64,000 bases of DNA from JAXMAZ01 sp046350115 (lineage in GTDB: Bacteria > Planctomycetota > Planctomycetia > Gemmatales > Gemmataceae), in the NCBI GenBank assembly GCA_046350115.1, contig JAXMAZ010000015.1, forward strand, positions 108,790-172,789, given 5' to 3'. Each line of letters starts with the position of its first letter. The stretch's first letter is position 1. A program made the translations under genes and the position numbers. Below the pieces are notes generated by a model, which saw nothing but the letters and a program-made list of their open reading frames with translations, did no database searches and was not told the origin of the DNA. Shown piece after piece: positions 59,168 through 64,000 of this stretch.

Positions 59168-60409
59168 TCACTCGCCCTTCTCCAATTCCGCCACCAGCGC
59201 CCGCAGGAACGGCTCGGCGTCGGACACGATCCCGACCGTCTGGGTGCTGCCGCGGTCCATCAGCTTCGTCACCGTCGCCGGGCTGATGTCCACGCACGCC
59301 ACCTTCACCCACGCCGGCAGCAGGTTCCCGACCGCGATGCTGTGCAGGGTGCTGGCCACCATCAGGCAGAACCCGGCCCCGGGGACGTGCCGCCGCATCG
59401 CGTCCTGGCACTCGATCACGTCCGTAATCACCTCCGGCAGCGGGCCGTCGTCCCGGATGCTGCCGCACAGCACATACGGGATGCCCCGGCTGACGCACTC
59501 GAACATGATGCCGCTGGTCAGCTTCCCCGCCTCGACGGCCTTGCCGATGCCCCCCAGCCGGCGGATCGTGTTGATCGTCCGCAGGTGGTGTTCGTGCCCC
59601 TCCTCCGTCGGCAGCCCGTGTTCCAGGTTGACGCCCAGGCTGGTGCCGTAGAACGCCTGCTCGATGTCGTGGGTGGCGAGGGCGTTGCCGGCGAACAGCA
59701 CGTCGACGAACCCGAGCTTGAGCAGTTTGACTACCAGCTCCCCGCCGCCGGTGTGGACGACCGCCGGGCCGAGTACGGCGATCACCTTCTCCCCCGCCTG
59801 CTTGGTCCGCCGCATGGCCCGGGCCACCTCCCGGACGCTGACCGCCTTCGGCCGCTCGCTGGACACCGGACTGGCCATGAACTCGAACAAGTCGTGTTTG
59901 CGACTCTCGGCCTCCGGCGGGAACACCCGGGTGCCGGTGCGACCGACCACCACCCGGTCCCCCTCCCGGACGCCGGCCATCGGCACGCACCGGGCGGCCA
60001 GCCCCTCGGGATCGACCACGATGCCGCAGTCCATCTCCTGGTCTTCCACGTCCACCCACTCGCCGTCCAGCCGCACCTGGGTGCGGAAGTTGGACGAGCA
60101 GTAGAACCCGTCCGGGAAGCACCCGTCCCGGTCGGCCGGGGCGGTGGCGCAGTCCCGGGGGTGGGCGGGGACGGCCCCGTGCGGGTGGATCTCGGCCAGG
60201 ATGGCGTCCAGCCGTTCCGGCGTCTCGGCCCGCACCTCGATCCGGGCGAAGCTGCTGTCGTCCTGTTTCTCCCCGAGCCGGAGCTGGTCGATGTGGTACT
60301 GGCCGCCGCGGGACAGGACGGCGTCGAGCACCTTGGGCAGCAGCAGCGAGTCGATGATGTGGCCGGACATCTCGACGTGCTCGACGAACGGCAGGCGCGG
60401 GCCGGGCAT
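59168..60409 (-). CDS. TIGR00300 family protein (LOR/SDH domain, ornithine cyclodeaminase / ArgZ-like)
   Basis: 413 residues, full length for TIGR00300. The N-terminal LOR/SDH-type domain (1-110) has VEHVEMSGHIIDSLLLPKVLD and a QLRLGEKQDDSSFARIEV strand. A middle domain has the CGIVVDPEG and GVREGDRVVVGRTGTRVFPP segments. The C-terminal Rossmann-like domain has KVIAVLGPAVVHTGGGE, DVLFAGNALATHDIEQA, GTSLGVNLEHG, a TSGIMFECVSRGIPYVLCGSIRDDG region and MVASTLHSIAVGNLLP. Related proteins act in arginine/ornithine catabolism; which reaction applies here cannot be fixed. No arginine genes adjoin it. Confidence 0.85.
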   Translation of the reverse strand: MPGPRLPFVEHVEMSGHIIDSLLLPKVLDAVLSRGGQYHIDQLRLGEKQDDSSFARIEVRAETPERLDAILAEIHPHGAVPAHPRDCATAPADRDGCFPDGFYCSSNFRTQVRLDGEWVDVEDQEMDCGIVVDPEGLAARCVPMAGVREGDRVVVGRTGTRVFPPEAESRKHDLFEFMASPVSSERPKAVSVREVARAMRRTKQAGEKVIAVLGPAVVHTGGGELVVKLLKLGFVDVLFAGNALATHDIEQAFYGTSLGVNLEHGLPTEEGHEHHLRTINTIRRLGGIGKAVEAGKLTSGIMFECVSRGIPYVLCGSIRDDGPLPEVITDVIECQDAMRRHVPGAGFCLMVASTLHSIAVGNLLPAWVKVACVDISPATVTKLMDRGSTQTVGIVSDAEPFLRALVAELEKGE

Positions 60410-60514
60410 GGCGGTCGCTCCGGGACGGGAGGTCTGTACCGGGCAGATTACCGCCCCGGCCGGCCGACCGGAAGCCGGCGGGGGCGCGAACCCGCGGCCG
60501 GGCCAGGTGTCGTC

Positions 60515-60542
60515 TTGTCAGCGGTGCGGGGGCCGCTAGAAT
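60515..60542 (+). promoter_or_regulatory. Sigma-70-type promoter for tRNA-His
   Basis: TTGTCA at 60515-60520, a 16-nt spacer and TAGAAT at 60537-60542, 15 nt before the mature tRNA end. The same TTGTCA and a similar -10 element serve rpmA. Confidence 0.75.
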
Positions 60543-60557
60543 TCAGTCTGAATGGAC

Positions 60558-60632
60558 GGTGGCTGTAGCTCAGTTGGTTAGAGCGCCAGATTGTGGATCT
60601 GGATGTCGCGGGTTCAACTCCCGTCAGTCACC
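60558..60632 (+). tRNA. tRNA-His (anticodon GTG)
   Basis: Acceptor GTGGCTG (60559-60565) pairs with CAGTCAC (60625-60631); the extra G at 60558 pairs with discriminator C at 60632, the identity feature of tRNA-His. D-arm GCTCAGTTGGTTAGAGC, anticodon arm CCAGATTGTGGATCTGG with GTG, and T-arm with GGTTCAACT are all present. CCA is not encoded. It is flanked by a promoter and a terminator, so it is a single-gene unit. tRNA 3' ends are common integration sites; no duplicate of the 3' end was noticed inside the window. Confidence 0.97.
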
Positions 60633-60640
60633 CTGAACCG

Positions 60641-60680
60641 AAACCCCGCAGGAGCAAGGACTTGCGGGGTTTTTCTTTTT
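60641..60680 (+). terminator. Rho-independent terminator of tRNA-His
   Basis: AAACCCCGCA pairs with TGCGGGGTTT (60663-60672) around a 12-nt loop, followed by a T-rich tract to 60680. Confidence 0.92.
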
Positions 60681-60887
60681 GACGAATCAGATCGATCATA
60701 GCTCTGGTTGTATTCTGGGTTGCACCCAATCCGCATTTCGCTCACCGATCAGCACCCCTCTGGATACACTCCAGCCAGTTTCAAGACGTAGTGGCAGACG
60801 AAATCCGGGCGTGCCTCCAACGAATACGCTCGCAACGGTCGGACTCGCTGCCACCAATCGACCGTCGCCTCGTGGAGTACCACCCCC

Positions 60888-63800
60888 GTGTCTGCTACCG
60901 GAAGTCTCCTCGCCTTCGGGGTTCGGTACGCCTTCAACGTGTCCGCGGATCACGTCATCGGCGTGATTGAGAAGCGGATGACTGACCACAGCCAAGCACT
61001 CCCGAAGGCACTCTCGAAGGCGAACGACCGGGCTTGGGAGGCGGTCGGGCTGGCCCTGGCCGGCGACGGCCTGTTCAACCGGATGCTAGACGTGTTCCGT
61101 GACGCCGACATGAGGGGCGTCCGAGACCAGATCAAGAAGTTCCTCGACCAAACCCCGACAGGGCTGGAGAATGCCGCCACCGGCATCCGGGTGAAGGCTG
61201 CTGAGGAGTGGACGCGGTTGCGGAAGGCCGGGCGGTTTGTTGCCACCCCGGTGTCGGCTGGTGAACTGGCCCGCCGGGCGGCCACGATGGAACGGCACGG
61301 CGACCCAGCCCGGATGACCGTCGCCGCACACCACACCGTCAAGGAGACGGCAGAAGCTCTCCGGGCCGATGCCCCCAATCTCGCCGACCTACTGACCGCT
61401 GCCCCGGATGGTGGCACGCCCCTCTTGGCCGCCGCCTTCGCCTTCTTCTTCCGCCGCGAGGTGGAAACCAACGCCGAACTCTCCCACGGCCTGTCGTTCG
61501 ACTACCTGCGGCTCATCAGCGAGCGGCAAGAGCGCGGCCTGGACGTTCTCGACTTCCGCACCGCCGGCATCCTCGACCAGATCAACGTCCTGTTCGACGC
61601 CCTGGAGAAGTGGTTGCCGCGAACCAAACGGGAAGCGATCCACGTCAATGTCATCGAGACGAAGGAGACAGTCCGCGAACTCACCGAAGAGTTCCGTGCG
61701 TTTCTGCACGACCAAAGCGAAGCACAGAAAGCAGGCAGGAAAGGCGGTACGTTCAGTTCCATAACGACCGAGCAGCGGGAACTTCTGCTTCGCGTACTCG
61801 CGGTGTCCCGCCGCAATCCGAAGGCGTTCAGCACGGAGTTGCTCGACCAACTTGGCGACACCATGAACACCGAAAGGATGTTCGACGCTGCCGGTCAAGC
61901 CCACGAAGCCGCCGCTGCGGCCGCGCACGCCGTCGCCCACCGGGATGCCGAAGCCGCCCAGCACTACAAGGCGTATCTTTCCGCTTGCGACGGCGGCGAT
62001 TGGGAGAAGGCCGCCGACTTCCTCTGGTCGGCAGCAGCAGTTCGCCCCGATCTGTATCGTCCTTTCCACCCGTCCGATTTCCAGTTCGTTCGCATCTTGG
62101 GGGCGGGTGCCTTCGGGACCGTCTTCCACTGCCGCAACGAGTGGAACGAAGACGTGGCGATCAAGTCGTTCCGGTCGGCCGCGGCAGGCACGGAGGCGTG
62201 GACCCTGCGAAACGTCAAACACCCGGCGGTCATCGGAGTTCGATCCAGGGGGTACGGGAACAAGGACGCCAAAACCCGCCCGTACATCGTCATGGATTTC
62301 TTCCCTGGCGTGACGCTCGACCAGTTCGCCGCCGAGAACCGCCCGTGGAAGATGACGGAGTTCCTGTTCATCGCCCGGCAGGTGGCCGAAGCGGTTCACG
62401 CCGCACACTCGCTTCCCGAACCCGTGTACCACTGTGACATCAAGCCCGCGAACATCATGGTTCTGCGTAACCCGGATGGCTCGCTGGTGGTGAAGGTGAT
62501 CGACTTCGGTTTGGCAAAACGCACGGGTGCGGTCCAAACCAGTAAGGGCGTGCCGAAGGACAAACTCTCGACCAGCGAAATGAGCCAAGCGGGGACGGAG
62601 CGGTATGCCCCACCCGAGCAGACCGGCGAAGTGGCAGGAGCCATCGGGCCGTACTCGGACGTTTACGCCTGGGGCATGACGTTTAAGGACGTGCTGTTCG
62701 GCCACCTCCAGGCAGGCGACGACGAATGGGAGGTGGATGAAATTCCCGAGCCGTATCGCTTGACGTTCAAGCGGCTTTTCGCCCAGTGCGTGAAGCGTGA
62801 TATCGACTCCAAGAGTCGTTTTCCGCGGTTGCAGAGTTTCGTCCCGGTGCTGGAAGCATTGAAGGTGCTGGAACCCGCAGGAAAGGCAAAGCCAACCGGC
62901 GGCGACGAAGACCACAACATCCCCTTCGCCGAACCCATCAAGGAGTCGCCCGCCGAACCGCCGCTCCAGCCCGGCGAGGTGCGGTTGGTCGTGAACGACC
63001 ACTACAACATCACCCGCAACCTGAACCCGTGGCTAACCGAAGACGTGTGCCGGGCATCGGTGCTGACGGTCGAGTGCGTGGGGATGGCCGGGAACCCCTC
63101 GTTCCGCTTCGTGCCGTTCGACAAGGGGCCGGCATACGGGATGAAGTTGGCCGGTGACGCCGACCGAGCCGGATGGGGCCGGATCACCGCCGCTGCCAGC
63201 GACAGCAACCGGGTTTCGCTTCGCGTGCGGTCCAGTGCTGCTCCGGTCACGCCGGCGACCGAGTCGCCTGTCCAGTACCTCCGGCGAATGAAAGCCGAAG
63301 CACAACGAGTCGAGGAAAGTGCGGCCGCGAAACTTCAACAGGCGAAGACCCTGATTGCACGACACGACTACGCAGCGGCCGTCCGGTTCTTGACGAACTT
63401 CACCTCTGACGAAGTGAAACACCGAGACGACGGCCTTCTGCGCGAGGCCACAGAGAAGCTTGCTCGTGTAGAGGAACTTCAACTCAGCATCCGAAAGTTG
63501 CTTGAGGCTCGTCGCTTTCATGACCCTCGATTGCCGTCGTGGGTGGCTAGTTATCTAACCCTCAAGCCCAACGACGCCGAAATGCGGGAGTTGGCTGAGG
63601 AACTCCCGCCGCCAGTTGACATCAGTGCCCGGATCGGACAACTGATTAAAGGTGATGCCGCGTTCTGTGATGCGATCAAGAAGGCTACCGGGGTAGTCGG
63701 CCCCGTCACCATTTCTGATCTGACGAGTCGTCTATCCCACGAGAACGCCTGGGTGCGGTGGGGTGCGGTGGTCGCGTTGGGCAAGATCGGCCCGGCCGCC

Positions 63801-64000
63801 ATCACCGGGGTCGCCCACATCGTTCCGCGGCTGGCCGACGTGGACTCCAACGTGCGAGAAGCGGCGTGGCAGGCTCTGGCCTCTCTCGACGGCTGGGCGG
63901 CGTCCGAAGAGGCGAAAGAGGGCCTGCCCGCCCTGGCCGCCGGGATGGTGAACAGCGACACCAAAGTCCTCCAGTCGGCCGCCCGAGTGACGGAGGCGAT
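60888..64000 (+). CDS. Large Ser/Thr protein kinase with novel N-terminal region and HEAT-like repeats, 3'-truncated
   Basis: At least 1037 residues, open to the window end. The GTG at 60888 is the first start after an in-frame stop (60789-60791) and has GGAG 10 nt upstream. Residues 1-390 match nothing I recognise: a helical region opening SLLAFGVRYAFNVSADHVI, with FLDQTPTGLENAATGIR, LAAAFAFFFRREVETNAELS and a helix FDALEKWLPR. The kinase (about 398-650) has GAGAFGTV (405-412), VAIK with Lys426, HCDIKPAN (515-522; HCD for HRD), DFG with Asp539, and a TERYAPPEQTGE activation end. Residues 700-880 include a beta-rich part and coiled coil. From about 950 HEAT-like repeats begin (VRWGAVVALGKIGPAA, VREAAWQALASL). 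Codon use is A/T-richer than the neighbours. Likely signalling or defence role is inference. Confidence 0.88.
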   Translation, partial: MSATGSLLAFGVRYAFNVSADHVIGVIEKRMTDHSQALPKALSKANDRAWEAVGLALAGDGLFNRMLDVFRDADMRGVRDQIKKFLDQTPTGLENAATGIRVKAAEEWTRLRKAGRFVATPVSAGELARRAATMERHGDPARMTVAAHHTVKETAEALRADAPNLADLLTAAPDGGTPLLAAAFAFFFRREVETNAELSHGLSFDYLRLISERQERGLDVLDFRTAGILDQINVLFDALEKWLPRTKREAIHVNVIETKETVRELTEEFRAFLHDQSEAQKAGRKGGTFSSITTEQRELLLRVLAVSRRNPKAFSTELLDQLGDTMNTERMFDAAGQAHEAAAAAAHAVAHRDAEAAQHYKAYLSACDGGDWEKAADFLWSAAAVRPDLYRPFHPSDFQFVRILGAGAFGTVFHCRNEWNEDVAIKSFRSAAAGTEAWTLRNVKHPAVIGVRSRGYGNKDAKTRPYIVMDFFPGVTLDQFAAENRPWKMTEFLFIARQVAEAVHAAHSLPEPVYHCDIKPANIMVLRNPDGSLVVKVIDFGLAKRTGAVQTSKGVPKDKLSTSEMSQAGTERYAPPEQTGEVAGAIGPYSDVYAWGMTFKDVLFGHLQAGDDEWEVDEIPEPYRLTFKRLFAQCVKRDIDSKSRFPRLQSFVPVLEALKVLEPAGKAKPTGGDEDHNIPFAEPIKESPAEPPLQPGEVRLVVNDHYNITRNLNPWLTEDVCRASVLTVECVGMAGNPSFRFVPFDKGPAYGMKLAGDADRAGWGRITAAASDSNRVSLRVRSSAAPVTPATESPVQYLRRMKAEAQRVEESAAAKLQQAKTLIARHDYAAAVRFLTNFTSDEVKHRDDGLLREATEKLARVEELQLSIRKLLEARRFHDPRLPSWVASYLTLKPNDAEMRELAEELPPPVDISARIGQLIKGDAAFCDAIKKATGVVGPVTISDLTSRLSHENAWVRWGAVVALGKIGPAAITGVAHIVPRLADVDSNVREAAWQALASLDGWAASEEAKEGLPALAAGMVNSDTKVLQSAARVTEA

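Noticed and set aside
60558..60632. Duplicate tRNA 3' end as an attachment site inside the window
   Set aside because: No second copy was seen; an island end could lie beyond 64000.
60749..60937. 62-residue minus-strand frame between tRNA-His and the kinase
   Set aside because: Looks somewhat protein-like, but it overlaps the kinase start, has no family, and its start lacks a ribosome site; could be a remnant of an inserted gene.

Overview
The window is chromosomal DNA of very high GC (roughly 70% by eye) from a planctomycete, most likely a member of the Gemmataceae. The evidence is the gene content: TIGR03067 domains, DUF4058, DUF6807, DUF1810, a WD40 protein with a C-terminal TIGR03067 domain, a PF15887-type peptidase, many secreted proteins of unknown function, and short TPR proteins. 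This is inference from family content; no rRNA is present to confirm it.

Layout. 1-1.9 kb: 3' end of a ROK sugar kinase and three small genes. 1.9-5.6 kb: DUF4058, glucose-6-phosphate isomerase and archaeal-type phosphoglycerate mutase. 5.6-10.6 kb: secreted proteins, argJ, DUF1810 and DUF6194. 10.9-16.2 kb: two ABC ATPases and two permeases with an embedded FAD oxidoreductase. 16.3-18.2 kb: cytidylate-kinase-like protein and purine nucleoside phosphorylase. 18.2-23.2 kb: TPR protein, STAS, DUF3501, L27, a PIN toxin pair, a BNR-repeat protein and a MoaD-like protein. 23.5-33.8 kb: CstA, a decayed gene, an ACT protein, a double amidohydrolase, a membrane protein, an HtrA protease, a TPR protein and a retropepsin-like protein. 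33.8-36.9 kb: a decayed zone with an A/T-richer acyltransferase joined to a broken WD40 gene. 37.1-41.5 kb: queC, mazEF, queF, BON, TPR, HhH-GPD. 41.6-50.1 kb: sugar isomerase, ATP-grasp, zinc peptidase, H1-like protein, APC permease, amidohydrolase-CBM9, lipoprotein. 50.3-54.8 kb: sbcD-sbcC. 55.0-60.4 kb: membrane protein, POT transporter, DUF885 peptidase, TIGR00300 protein. 60.5-64 kb: tRNA-His, then a large Ser/Thr kinase that runs off the end.

The most striking non-genic feature is the density of long imperfect palindromes (about 30-210 nt, at least ten families by end sequence) in the gaps between genes. Several abut genes so closely that their GTAGGG/CCCTAC ends supply the stop codon. 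One has apparently removed a stop codon, two lie inside coding sequence, and two are nested in other copies. The window also encodes SbcCD, the nuclease known elsewhere to attack such palindromes, and a different, perfect 32-bp-arm inverted repeat separates sbcD from sbcC.

Best candidate for an undescribed system: the kinase at the right edge, with a roughly 390-residue unrecognised N-terminal region and C-terminal HEAT-like repeats, directly downstream of a tRNA gene. No CRISPR array, prophage, intact insertion sequence or rRNA was seen.
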